NCBI GenBank assembly: GCA_964598495.1
Contig: CAZRBY010000032.1
Location: forward strand, 1-16,511
Direction of reading: 5' to 3'
DNA from: Cacconaster sp964598495
GTDB taxonomy: Bacteria; Bacteroidota; Bacteroidia; Bacteroidales; UBA932
Length of the DNA: 16,511 bases
This document shows, one piece after another, positions 7,595 through 15,635 of this stretch. Made by a program: the position numbers and the translations under genes. Below the pieces are notes generated by a model that had not been told where the DNA came from, did no database searches, and saw only the letters and a program-made list of their open reading frames with translations. Every line of letters begins with the position of its first letter. The first letter of the stretch is position 1.

Positions 7595-7602
7595 CAAATG
7601 TA
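7595..7602 (-). promoter_or_regulatory. Candidate promoter of the acidic-tail gene
   Basis: TACATTTG on the minus strand matches the TAnnTTTG -7 consensus exactly and sits in the 67-base gap between ygiQ and the small acidic protein. The -33 region at the expected distance is a T-run without the final G, so that half is weak. A second, poorer option is TTTG (within the same box) as -33 with TAATATTG 18 bases downstream as -7. No terminator hairpin for ygiQ is visible in this gap. Confidence 0.45.
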
Positions 7603-7609
7603 ATTCACA

Positions 7610-9313
7610 TTATTTCTTGAAAAAAAATGATTTTTGTCTCTGTTTTTTCCGAGGATTGCGCTCTACGAAGAGAGGTTCGCCGGTTTTGGGGTCGATTCCG
7701 GTATAAAACATTACCGAAGAACGTGTCATGGGAGTAGGAGTAAAATCCTGAACCTGTTCCATAAAAAGATTTTTCAGGTACGGATTACGCGAAAGGTTTT
7801 CCATATCCCCCATCCTGCATCCAAGATGACCGGATATAAAGTAAGGCACAAGCTGGAATTTGAGCCCATTACGATTGCAAATGGCATCAAACTCCTGCCT
7901 CAACCTTTCGAAAAGTTTGAAAGAGGGCTTGCCCATTACCCTGAGAACATTGTCACAGGTATGCTCCGGTGCCACTTTCAAGCGACCGGAAGTGTGTTTT
8001 GTAACCAATTGTTCCAGATAGGATTTTGAAGTGGAGTCCAAATAACCATCTTTGTCAAGAAAGAGGTCATATCTAATGCCGCTGCCGATATAGGCATTTT
8101 TGATGCCTGGAACTTTGAGGACTTTTTCGTATAGCGATAGTAATTCCTTNNNNNNNNNNGTATCCATATTCTCGCAACGCGAAGGAAAGAGACAGGAGTG
8201 TCTTTGACACTTGGCACAAAGTGAACGGTTGCGGCCCTTCATCCTATACATATTGGCAGTAGGAGCACCCAAATCGGTGATATTCCCTTTGAAATCGGGC
8301 ATTGTTGCAAGTTCCTCTACCTCAGCAAGTATGGATTCGGGACTCCTAGATTGTATGATTTTGCCCTGATGAGCCGCAATAGTACAGAAATTGCAACCTC
8401 CAAAGCAGCCACGGTGAGTGGTCACCGAATGCTTAATCATCTCATAGGCGGGGATGTGTTTATCGCGATACCTCGGATGTGGTTTTCTGGTAAAGGGTAA
8501 AGCATAGATAGCATCCATTTCCTGCTCCGTTGCCGGCGGATAAGGAGGATTTACACATACAAAGTGCTCTCCACATCTCTCCACCAGCATTTGCGGCTCC
8601 ATATGGTTAGCCTGATCCTCAATAATGTTGAAATTGGCAGCGAACTCCCGTTTGTCAGACTTACAACTTTCAAATGAAGCAAGAGTAATGTGTGTTTCCA
8701 AGGGCTCACTGTAGGAAAGATACCCCACTTGTGGAATTGATTTCAGAGCATGGAGAGGTGCACCGCCGGCAAGGATATCCGCTATTGCACGAATAGGCCT
8801 CTCCCCCATTCCGTAGACCAAAAGATCTGCTCCACTTTCAACAAGAATTGATGGTTTGAGCACATCCTGCCAGTAATCATAGTGAGTCAGGCGGCGCAGA
8901 GAGGCTTCTATCCCTCCTATTATAACCGGTACCTGCGGAAAGATTTCCTTTAGAATTCGGGTATATACGGTAACCGCATAATCGGGTCTGAACGAAGCCT
9001 TACCACCTGGTGTATAAGCATCATTGCTTCGCAGACGCTTAGCTGCGGTATAGTGGTTGACCATCGAATCCATTGCTCCGGAGGTAACTCCAAAAAAGAG
9101 CCTTGGCTCCCCGAGTTTTCTGAAGTCCCTCAAGTCATCCCTCCAATTGGGTTGCGGCACTACGGCTACACGGTATCCTGCATTCTCCAGCACCCTCGCT
9201 ATGACGGCAGTGCCGAAAGCGGGATGGTCAATAAATGCATCTCCGGTAAAAAGGATTACATCGGGAGCATCCCAGCCGAGGACTTCTATCTCTTTCTTGG
9301 TGGTGGGAATCAT
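7610..9313 (-). CDS. ygiQ: YgiQ-family radical SAM protein (contains a 10-N gap)
   Basis: A roughly 567-residue radical SAM protein of the YgiQ (UPF0313) family, of unknown substrate. The iron-sulfur motif Cys303-x3-Cys307-x2-Cys310 (in HRGCFGGCNFCT) binds the 4Fe-4S cluster that cleaves S-adenosylmethionine. Other family stretches are VIIGGIEASLRR, YGMGERPI, APTANMY, KVAPEHT and LVPYFISGHLG. A cobalamin-binding-like N-terminal region precedes the TIM-barrel-like core. It is shorter than E. coli YgiQ, which carries a long extra C-terminus; here the protein ends in a basic tail. I chose the ATG at 9313, whose A is the last base of the argS stop (TGATG), over the GTG one codon upstream, because TGATG is a classic coupling junction. 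Ten Ns at 8150-8159 fall in the reading frame after ENMD and keep the frame open. Confidence 0.9.
   Translation of the reverse strand: MIPTTKKEIEVLGWDAPDVILFTGDAFIDHPAFGTAVIARVLENAGYRVAVVPQPNWRDDLRDFRKLGEPRLFFGVTSGAMDSMVNHYTAAKRLRSNDAYTPGGKASFRPDYAVTVYTRILKEIFPQVPVIIGGIEASLRRLTHYDYWQDVLKPSILVESGADLLVYGMGERPIRAIADILAGGAPLHALKSIPQVGYLSYSEPLETHITLASFESCKSDKREFAANFNIIEDQANHMEPQMLVERCGEHFVCVNPPYPPATEQEMDAIYALPFTRKPHPRYRDKHIPAYEMIKHSVTTHRGCFGGCNFCTIAAHQGKIIQSRSPESILAEVEELATMPDFKGNITDLGAPTANMYRMKGRNRSLCAKCQRHSCLFPSRCENMDXXXXKELLSLYEKVLKVPGIKNAYIGSGIRYDLFLDKDGYLDSTSKSYLEQLVTKHTSGRLKVAPEHTCDNVLRVMGKPSFKLFERLRQEFDAICNRNGLKFQLVPYFISGHLGCRMGDMENLSRNPYLKNLFMEQVQDFTPTPMTRSSVMFYTGIDPKTGEPLFVERNPRKKQRQKSFFFKK
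8150..8159. other. Assembly gap of 10 Ns inside ygiQ
   Basis: Ten undetermined bases interrupt the radical SAM gene. The two known bases before the gap on the minus strand (AC) make the first affected codon Thr, which fits the Asn-Leu-Asp-Thr stretch I recall for the family. With 10 Ns the frame stays open on both sides; a true length of 7 would also keep it and may fit family spacing better. Treat the number of Ns as a placeholder. Confidence 0.97.
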
Positions 9314-11094
9314 CACATTCTCTCAGGCAGTGAGATACCGAGAATAGCCATCGCCTTGACGAGAACCTGTGCAATTATGGATATCAGATAGAGGCGCTGG
9401 GCGCGTTTATCCGCATCCTCCTCCCTCAAAATAGAGGTGTCGTGATAGTACTGGTTGAACTCCTTTGCCAGATCATAGGCATAGTTGGCGATAATTGCAG
9501 GAGAATGTGCATCGCCACCCTCCTTTACCTTGTCAGGATAGGTGCTCAACAATTGAATGATAATCTCTTCCTTAGGAAGAAGTAATGCTCCTGTCATTGA
9601 GGGTGCCATGCCCTGCTCCGCAGCTTTCCTGAGTATTGATTTTATACGAGCGTGGGTATACTGGATAAAGGGCCCCGTATTGCCATTGAAATCAATTGAC
9701 TCCTTTGGGTCAAAAACCATTGTCTTTTTGGGGTCCACCTTGATAATGAAATATTTCAGCGCTCCAAGACTGATCATCCTGAAAAGTGCATCCTGCTCTT
9801 CAGCAGTCATGTTCTCAATTTTGCCGAGTTCAAGAGAGGTCTCCCTAGCTGTATTGTACATACCTTCGAGAAGGTCATCGGCATCCACGACCGTACCTTC
9901 ACGTGATTTCATTTTGCCTTCCGGCAGTTCCACCATACCATAAGAGAGATGGTAAATGGAGTCGGACCACTCAAATCCGAGCTTCTTAAGGATGAGCTTG
10001 AGTACCTGAAAATGATAATTCTGCTCATTGCCAACAACATAGATGTGCTCATCAAAGCCATATTCGTCATATCTCTGGTGGGCTGTACCGATATCTTGTG
10101 TCATATAGACCGAGGTGCCGTCACTTCTGAGTAAGAGCTTCTTGTCAAGCCCATCTTCCGTAAGGTCACACCATATGGAACCATCTTCCTGTTTTTCAAA
10201 AATGCCCTTTTGCAGTCCTTCAAGGACAAGGGATTTTCCCAAGAGATAGGTTTCTGACTCATAATATGTCTTGTCGAATTCTATCCCGAGATTGCGGTAT
10301 GTAACGTCAAATCCGTCATAAACCCATCCATTCATTCTTTTCCAGAGTTCAACCACCTCTTTGTCACCTCGTTCCCATCTTATAAGCATCTCCTGCGCCT
10401 CTTTGAGCACGCCGGCCTTTTTTTCGGCTTCCTCTTTTTCCATACCCTCACTCTTCATTATCTCTTTCACTTCATCGGTGAGCATATTGTTGAATTTCAC
10501 ATAATAATCACCCACGAGATGATCTCCTTTACGTCCGGTGGAGGCAGGAGTTTCGCCATTGCCCTCTTTGAGCCAGGCGAGCATCGATTTGCAGATATGT
10601 ATACCTCTGTCATTTACAAGGTTGACCTTTACGATAGTATGCCCGTTAGCAGCCAGAAGCTGCGAAACGGACCATCCGAGAAGATTGTTGCGAATGTGAC
10701 CCAAATGGAGCGGTTTATTGGTGTTGGGTGAAGAAAATTCTACCATTACGGTCCTTCCGGTAGAAGTCAATTGGCCGAAATTTTCATTTTCACCAATGAA
10801 TTTTAGTACTCCAGCCCAGAAAGAAGGAGCTAATTTAATGTTGAGAAAACCTTTTATGACATTGAAGTAATCAACATCGGGGCAATTTTTCTCAAGATAA
10901 GCCCCTATTTCCCGTGCCGTTGTTTCGGGTGCCTTTTTGCTTATCTTGAGTAGCGGGAATACTACGAGGGTATAGTCTCCTTCAAACTCTTTCCTCGTTG
11001 CCTGTACCTGGATCTCTGATTGGGGGAGCTCAACGCCGTACAGTGACTTGAGTCCCCCATTTATCGCTTCTTGTAAAAAATCTGTCGGATTCAT
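9313..11094 (-). CDS. argS: Arginyl-tRNA synthetase
   Basis: Charges tRNA-Arg with arginine using ATP, in the cytoplasm; essential for translation. The 593-residue class I synthetase shows, in order: an N-terminal ArgRS additional domain (about 1-90), SSPNTNKPLHLGHIRNN with the HIGH-type motif HLGH at 130-133, the catalytic Rossmann fold with VNDRGIHICKSM, the RSDGTSVYMTQDIGTA segment, KMKSREG at 394-400 as the KMSKS-equivalent loop, and a DALR anticodon-binding helical domain (about 475-593) with FIQYTHARIKSILRKA at its start. Length and motif order are normal and complete. Its ATG overlaps the symporter stop by 4 bases (ATGA) and its TGA overlaps the ygiQ start by one base, so it lies in a tightly coupled cluster. 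Confidence 0.97.
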   Translation of the reverse strand: MNPTDFLQEAINGGLKSLYGVELPQSEIQVQATRKEFEGDYTLVVFPLLKISKKAPETTAREIGAYLEKNCPDVDYFNVIKGFLNIKLAPSFWAGVLKFIGENENFGQLTSTGRTVMVEFSSPNTNKPLHLGHIRNNLLGWSVSQLLAANGHTIVKVNLVNDRGIHICKSMLAWLKEGNGETPASTGRKGDHLVGDYYVKFNNMLTDEVKEIMKSEGMEKEEAEKKAGVLKEAQEMLIRWERGDKEVVELWKRMNGWVYDGFDVTYRNLGIEFDKTYYESETYLLGKSLVLEGLQKGIFEKQEDGSIWCDLTEDGLDKKLLLRSDGTSVYMTQDIGTAHQRYDEYGFDEHIYVVGNEQNYHFQVLKLILKKLGFEWSDSIYHLSYGMVELPEGKMKSREGTVVDADDLLEGMYNTARETSLELGKIENMTAEEQDALFRMISLGALKYFIIKVDPKKTMVFDPKESIDFNGNTGPFIQYTHARIKSILRKAAEQGMAPSMTGALLLPKEEIIIQLLSTYPDKVKEGGDAHSPAIIANYAYDLAKEFNQYYHDTSILREEDADKRAQRLYLISIIAQVLVKAMAILGISLPERM

Positions 11095-12515
11095 TTGGCT
11101 GTAATTGGATTATTGACTTTCTTTCCCTTTTTATTAGCTGCAAAATAGCTCTTCATCTGCTTTTTAGCCTTTGGAGCCAGCATGAATAGTGTAAACATAG
11201 TCGGGAATGCCATAAGGGCGTAAGCCGTATCAATGAGACTGACCGCCGCCTTTAGCGGAATCATTGCCGACACTATCAGCATTAGAAGGAAAAAAATGTT
11301 GTAGTACTTTGCATATTGTGCACCGAACAGAAATCCGGTACATTTTTGTCCGTAATAAGAGTAAGAGAACATCGTGCTGAAGGCAAACATCAACACCATT
11401 ACAAAGAGGAGGTAGCCACCCACGGCGGGAATCGAAGCATTGAAGGCATTAATGGCAAACTTGAGACCCTCCATAGAACTCATTCCTGATCCTGCGGGCA
11501 TGATTGACGGATCCATTCTTACACCGATAAGTATGGCAAGAGCTGTAAGTGTGCATACCAGACCGGAGTCAATAGAGGGACCAATCATTGCGACCAGACC
11601 TTCACGAACAGGTTCGTTGTTCTTTGAAGCACCATGCATCATGGATGCGGTGCCGACACCTGCCTCGTTGACTAAAGCCGCACGTCGCACACCGGTAAGG
11701 GCTATCATTATTATCGAACCGATACCTCCTCCCAGCGCCCCTCTCGGGGTGAAGGCTCCAGCGATTATATCCTTGAATACTCCAGGCACATGACCGATAT
11801 GTCTGACCATTATAAAGAGTACAAGAAGAAAATATAGCCCAACCATTAAGGGAACCAGTTTGGTAGAGACCTTCGAAATCCTCTTGATGCCGCCTATGAT
11901 GACACCTGCGACAATAGCCGTTATAATGACTCCAATGATGAATCTCAACAAAATGGTGTTCTGCTCGGGAGCAAAGAAGAGCGAGGTGACAGACTCGGTG
12001 AGCTGATTTGACTGCATTATACAGAGCGTGCCAATCAAACCGAATATAGAGAAGAAAACTGCGAGCGGTCTCCATTTAGGGCCTAAGCCCGTGGTAATCA
12101 TATACATGGTGCCACCCTGCGTTTCTCCGGCCGAATCCTTGCCTTTGTACATCACAGCGATGGTCCCTTCGAAAAACTTTGTTGCCATACCCGCAATGGA
12201 ACTTACCCACATCCAGAATATTGCTCCCGGACCTCCGACAGAGATGGCGATGGCCACGCCGGCAATATTGCCCATGCCGACCGTCGCCGCTATGGCACTG
12301 GAGAGCGCCTCGAAGGAACTGATTTGACCGTCAGCCTTGTCATCCTTGACTCTTAGAGCCTGAATGGCACGGCCATACCTGCGCAGCGGCGTAAATCCTG
12401 AATAAAATAGGAAGAAGAAACCGCCTCCAATGAGGAGGAAAAAGAGCGGATATCCACAAATAAAGTCACTAACGACAGTTATGCCGTTGCCAAGTGCATT
12501 CCAGAAATTGCTCAT
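11091..12515 (-). CDS. Sodium:alanine symporter (AGCS family)
   Basis: Inner-membrane carrier that takes up alanine or glycine with Na+ (in some members H+). The 474-residue protein carries the family signature VGMGNIAGVAIAISVGGPGA (79-98) followed by IFWMW, and later ALTGVRRAALVNEAGVGTAS and TMFSYSYYGQK, all expected in AgcS proteins; about 10-11 membrane spans are apparent. A Lys-rich C-terminus (KAKKQMKSYFAANKKGKKV) is cytoplasmic. The ATG start is 16 bases after the stop of the M3 peptidase gene, and the TGA stop overlaps argS by 4 bases. A periplasmic peptidase next to an amino-acid importer could make sense as peptide scavenging, but this is inference from position only. Confidence 0.92.
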   Translation of the reverse strand: MSNFWNALGNGITVVSDFICGYPLFFLLIGGGFFFLFYSGFTPLRRYGRAIQALRVKDDKADGQISSFEALSSAIAATVGMGNIAGVAIAISVGGPGAIFWMWVSSIAGMATKFFEGTIAVMYKGKDSAGETQGGTMYMITTGLGPKWRPLAVFFSIFGLIGTLCIMQSNQLTESVTSLFFAPEQNTILLRFIIGVIITAIVAGVIIGGIKRISKVSTKLVPLMVGLYFLLVLFIMVRHIGHVPGVFKDIIAGAFTPRGALGGGIGSIIMIALTGVRRAALVNEAGVGTASMMHGASKNNEPVREGLVAMIGPSIDSGLVCTLTALAILIGVRMDPSIMPAGSGMSSMEGLKFAINAFNASIPAVGGYLLFVMVLMFAFSTMFSYSYYGQKCTGFLFGAQYAKYYNIFFLLMLIVSAMIPLKAAVSLIDTAYALMAFPTMFTLFMLAPKAKKQMKSYFAANKKGKKVNNPITAK

Positions 12516-12531
12516 ATCTATTGATGGAGTG

Positions 12532-14613
12532 CTAGTTTAGTCCTCTATTTTTCAATAATGGCTCTATTCTGGGCTCCCTGCCACGGAAATTGATATAGAG
12601 ATTCATAGCCTCATCAACGCCCGGACGCTCGAGAATCTCCTTACGATATTTTAGAGCAACGTCTTTATTGAAGATATCTCCGGTCTCAACAAAAGCCTCG
12701 TATGCGTCACAATCCAGTACCTCAGCCCAAATATAGCTGTAGTAGCCTGCTGTGTAACCGCCACCAAATGTGTGGTTGAAGTAGGTTGAACGATATCTTG
12801 AAGGAATCTGAGAAAGAATACCTCTGTCGCCGAGAACCTTCTGTTCAAAAGCCATTGGCTCAAGATCATCGGGAATACTCTTAAGAACGTGATAATCCAT
12901 GTCGAGAAGAGAAGCTGCCAGATATTCCACGGTAGCGAAGCCCTGACCATATTTACCGGCCTTGTCAAGCTTGTCGATAAGTTCTGCAGGGATTACCTCA
13001 CCGGTCTCATAGTGCTTTGCATAGACTTTCAGCATCTCCGGTTCGAACACCCAGTGCTCCATTATCTGTGAAGGAAGCTCCACAAAGTCACGTGTCATAC
13101 CACCAAGTCCTCTATATTTCACGTCACGAAGAAGTGAAGCAAGAGCATGTCCGAATTCATGGAAAAACGTATTGGTCTCATCGGTACTCAGGAGGGCAGG
13201 CTTGTCGCCTGAAGAACGTGTAAAGTTACCCACGATAGTCACGAGAGGGATTTCCCTCTTGCCATCCTTGTAAGATTGTGAGCGGAATCCGCCGCACCAA
13301 GCTCCACCGCGTTTCTCACCGGGACGGGAGAACATATCCATGAAGACTATACCCAAAGTAGTACCGTCAGCCTCTTTACACTCAAATGCGACAGCCTCAG
13401 GGTGAGGAAGGGGTACATTGTCAAGCTGCTCAAATGTGATACCGAAGAGCTTATTGGAAACATAGAAAATACCATCGCGTACATTTTCAAGTTTGAAATA
13501 GGGACGAAGTTCCTCATCTGAAATATTGAATTTGCTTTGCATTGATTTCTCAAAATAGTATCTCCAGTCAGCAGCAACGACATCAGTGATTCCATCCTTT
13601 GCAGCAAGAGCCTCTATGTCGGCAAGCTCTGCTTTTGCTACTGCAATTGCCGGAGTCCAAAGCTGATTGAGAAGTGAGTATACGGCGTCAGCATTTTTAG
13701 CCATCCTTTCCTCAAGAACATAGGCAGCATAATCCTCATATCCTAGGAGTTGTGCTTTCTGTAAGCGAAAGGAAATGAGATTTTTAATTACCTGATTATT
13801 GTCATATTCATTGCCGTTGTTGCAGCGGTTGAGATATGCGTTGAGCATTTTAATTCTCAATTCACGGTTATCGGCGGATTGGAGGAAGGGCATAATGCTG
13901 GGGTTGTCAAGTCCGAAGATCCAACCCTCTTTCTTTGCCTGCTGCGCACGTGTTGCGGCAGCAGCGATCTGTGCATCGGAAAGACCTGCAAGATCCTCTT
14001 CATTTTCAACCAAAAGTGTCCATTCGGTCTCTTTAAGAAGATTCTGTCCGAAAGCCAACTGATTGGCGGCAAGTTCGGTATTGATTTTCTTAAGTTCCTC
14101 TTTTTTATCAGCGGGGAGTTCGGCGCCATTGCGGGCGAAGCTCTTATATGTCTCTGTCAAAAGACGCATCTGGTCCGAATCCAAACCAAGGCTGTCTCTA
14201 TTGTCATAAACCTCTTTAATCCTTGCAAATAGTGACTCGTTAAGACGGATCTCATTTGAGTGGGCGCTTGTAAGAGGAGAAAGCTCTTTTGCAATGGCAA
14301 TGATCTCGTCGTTGGACTTCACGCCTGATGCACTGCCAAACACGGCGGATACTCTACTTAGCAATTCACCTGCTTCGTCATATGCAACGATGGTGTTCTC
14401 AAAAGTTGCGGGCTCGGGATTGGATGTGATTGCATCAATCTCGGCGGAGTGCACCTCCATTGCCTTAATATATGCGGGTAGATAATGTTCGGGGCGTACC
14501 TGCTCAAAGGGAGGTATCTCAAATGGGGTGTTCCAATCACTAAGGAGAGGGTTGGTTTCTGTACAAGCAGTCATCATAAGTACTGCTAAAAGGGGTAATA
14601 TAAGTTTTTTCAT
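12532..14613 (-). CDS. dcp: Dcp-like M3 metallopeptidase, predicted lipoprotein
   Basis: A zinc peptidase of family M3 that probably removes dipeptides from the C-terminus of short peptides. The zinc site is clear: His485, Glu486 and His489 in HEFGH, with Glu512 in DFVELPSQ as third ligand, and a late HTFGGGYTAGYYSYIWAEV stretch carrying the substrate-binding His and Tyr residues. Unlike cytosolic E. coli Dcp, this 693-residue protein starts with a lipoprotein signal peptide (KKLILPLLAVLMMTAC), with lipidation predicted on Cys17, so it should sit on the periplasmic side of the envelope. The residues after the Cys (TETNPLL) do not form the acidic/basic export signal described for Bacteroidota surface lipoproteins, so a periplasm-facing location is more likely. 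It starts 33 bases after the sigma factor stop; no promoter is clear in that gap. Confidence 0.9.
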   Translation of the reverse strand: MKKLILPLLAVLMMTACTETNPLLSDWNTPFEIPPFEQVRPEHYLPAYIKAMEVHSAEIDAITSNPEPATFENTIVAYDEAGELLSRVSAVFGSASGVKSNDEIIAIAKELSPLTSAHSNEIRLNESLFARIKEVYDNRDSLGLDSDQMRLLTETYKSFARNGAELPADKKEELKKINTELAANQLAFGQNLLKETEWTLLVENEEDLAGLSDAQIAAAATRAQQAKKEGWIFGLDNPSIMPFLQSADNRELRIKMLNAYLNRCNNGNEYDNNQVIKNLISFRLQKAQLLGYEDYAAYVLEERMAKNADAVYSLLNQLWTPAIAVAKAELADIEALAAKDGITDVVAADWRYYFEKSMQSKFNISDEELRPYFKLENVRDGIFYVSNKLFGITFEQLDNVPLPHPEAVAFECKEADGTTLGIVFMDMFSRPGEKRGGAWCGGFRSQSYKDGKREIPLVTIVGNFTRSSGDKPALLSTDETNTFFHEFGHALASLLRDVKYRGLGGMTRDFVELPSQIMEHWVFEPEMLKVYAKHYETGEVIPAELIDKLDKAGKYGQGFATVEYLAASLLDMDYHVLKSIPDDLEPMAFEQKVLGDRGILSQIPSRYRSTYFNHTFGGGYTAGYYSYIWAEVLDCDAYEAFVETGDIFNKDVALKYRKEILERPGVDEAMNLYINFRGREPRIEPLLKNRGLN

Positions 14614-14646
14614 TGTTATGGAATTTTTTGGCTTTTTTAGAAGTGG

Positions 14647-15507
14647 TTATCCGAGGTAGCTTTTGAGGAGTTTGCTGCGGGCGCTGTGACGCAGTCTTCT
14701 TATAGCTTTTTCTTTTATCTGGCGGACTCTCTCGCGAGTGAGTCCGAAGTGCTCACCGATTTCTTCCAGAGTCATCTCCTGGCATCCGATGCCGAAGAAA
14801 TATTTGACGATATCACGCTCTCTCTCAGTAAGTGTGGATAGAGCTCTTTCAATCTCTTTGTTGAGTGATTCGTTCACAAGGCCGCGATCCGCATTGGGAG
14901 AATCGTTGTTGATAAGCACGTCGAGCAGACTGTTGTCTTCCCCATCAACGAAAGGAGCGTCCACAGAGACGTGGCGTCCGGATACCCTGAGAGTGTCGGC
15001 AATTTTTTCTCTGGGAATGTCGAGAATTTCGGAAAGTTCGTCGGGCGAGGGCATACGCTCATGCTCCTGTTCAAATTTGGAGAGAGCTTTATTGATCTTG
15101 TTGAGCGAACCCACCTGGTTGAGCGGCAAGCGTACAATCCTGGACTGCTCCGCCAGCGCTTGTAGGATGGATTGTCTTATCCACCATACTGCGTATGAAA
15201 TGAACTTAAAGCCGCGAGTCTCATCAAATTTTTCCGCAGCCTTTATCAAGCCGAGGTTGCCCTCGTTGATAAGGTCGGGAAGACTTATTCCCTGATTCTG
15301 ATATTGTTTGGCTACTGAAACCACGAATCTCAGGTTGGCTTTGGTGAGTTTTTCAAGTGCCTCAGGGTCGCCTTTTCTGATTCTCTGGGCAAGTTCCACT
15401 TCCTCCTCGACGGTAATGAGCTCTTCCCTGCCTATTTCCTGGAGGTATTTGTCGAGCGAAGCACTTTCGCGGTTGGTTATTGATTTGGTAATCTTGAGTT
15501 GTCTCAT
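14647..15507 (-). CDS. rpoD: Primary sigma factor (RpoD/SigA, Bacteroidota sigma-ABfr type)
   Basis: The housekeeping sigma-70 subunit that directs RNA polymerase to vegetative promoters. The 286-residue protein lacks region 1.1, as Bacteroidota primary sigma factors do, and contains region 1.2 (about 14-46), region 2 (about 50-121; DLINEGNLGLIKAAEKFD and the -10-reading FKFISYAVWWIRQSI), region 3 (about 130-205, with SVDAPFVDGEDNSLLD), and region 4 (about 218-275; EEIGEHFGLTRERVRQIKEK helix-turn-helix for the -35/-33 box). Complete with an ATG start. The exact TAnnTTTG boxes seen elsewhere in this window are what this class of sigma reads. The 128-base upstream gap holds the htrA hairpin and an imperfect -7 box TATCTTTA (15554-15561), which would give a leader of about 40 bases; its -33 box is missing, so the promoter remains unclear. 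Confidence 0.96.
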   Translation of the reverse strand: MRQLKITKSITNRESASLDKYLQEIGREELITVEEEVELAQRIRKGDPEALEKLTKANLRFVVSVAKQYQNQGISLPDLINEGNLGLIKAAEKFDETRGFKFISYAVWWIRQSILQALAEQSRIVRLPLNQVGSLNKINKALSKFEQEHERMPSPDELSEILDIPREKIADTLRVSGRHVSVDAPFVDGEDNSLLDVLINNDSPNADRGLVNESLNKEIERALSTLTERERDIVKYFFGIGCQEMTLEEIGEHFGLTRERVRQIKEKAIRRLRHSARSKLLKSYLG

Positions 15508-15558
15508 TCAGAAATAATGTATAAAGGTTTTAGTAATAATGGTCTTGGTGCAATAAAG

Positions 15559-15590
15559 ATACACATGCGGAAAAATCCCCGCATGTGTAT
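15559..15590 (-). terminator. Perfect 12-bp hairpin between htrA and rpoD
   Basis: ATACACATGCGG at 15559-15570 is the exact reverse complement of CCGCATGTGTAT at 15579-15590, with an 8-base loop. On the minus strand the stem is followed by CTTTATT, a modest T-rich tail, and lies 45 bases after the htrA stop, so the best reading is the rho-independent terminator of htrA. On the plus strand no T-tract follows. The lower stem overlaps a possible rpoD -7 box (TATCTTTA), so a regulatory role is an alternative. Confidence 0.6.
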
Positions 15591-15635
15591 ATTGTACGAT
15601 TATATTCGGAAAAAGTTACAAAAAAAATGCTACTT

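Noticed and set aside
7634..8029. 131-residue plus-strand open frame opposite ygiQ
   Set aside because: A shadow of a conserved radical SAM gene with no recognisable domain.
8150..8159. Broken ygiQ (pseudogene)
   Set aside because: The interruption is undetermined sequence, the frame is open on both sides, and all key Cys residues are present.
9314..9316. GTG start for ygiQ one codon upstream of the ATG
   Set aside because: The next codon is ATG and makes a TGATG junction with the argS stop; the GTG adds only one residue.
14738..15295. 185-residue open frame on the plus strand opposite rpoD
   Set aside because: It is Ser/Leu/Arg-rich in the way typical of the antisense of a conserved gene, has no recognisable motif, and rpoD explains the region fully.
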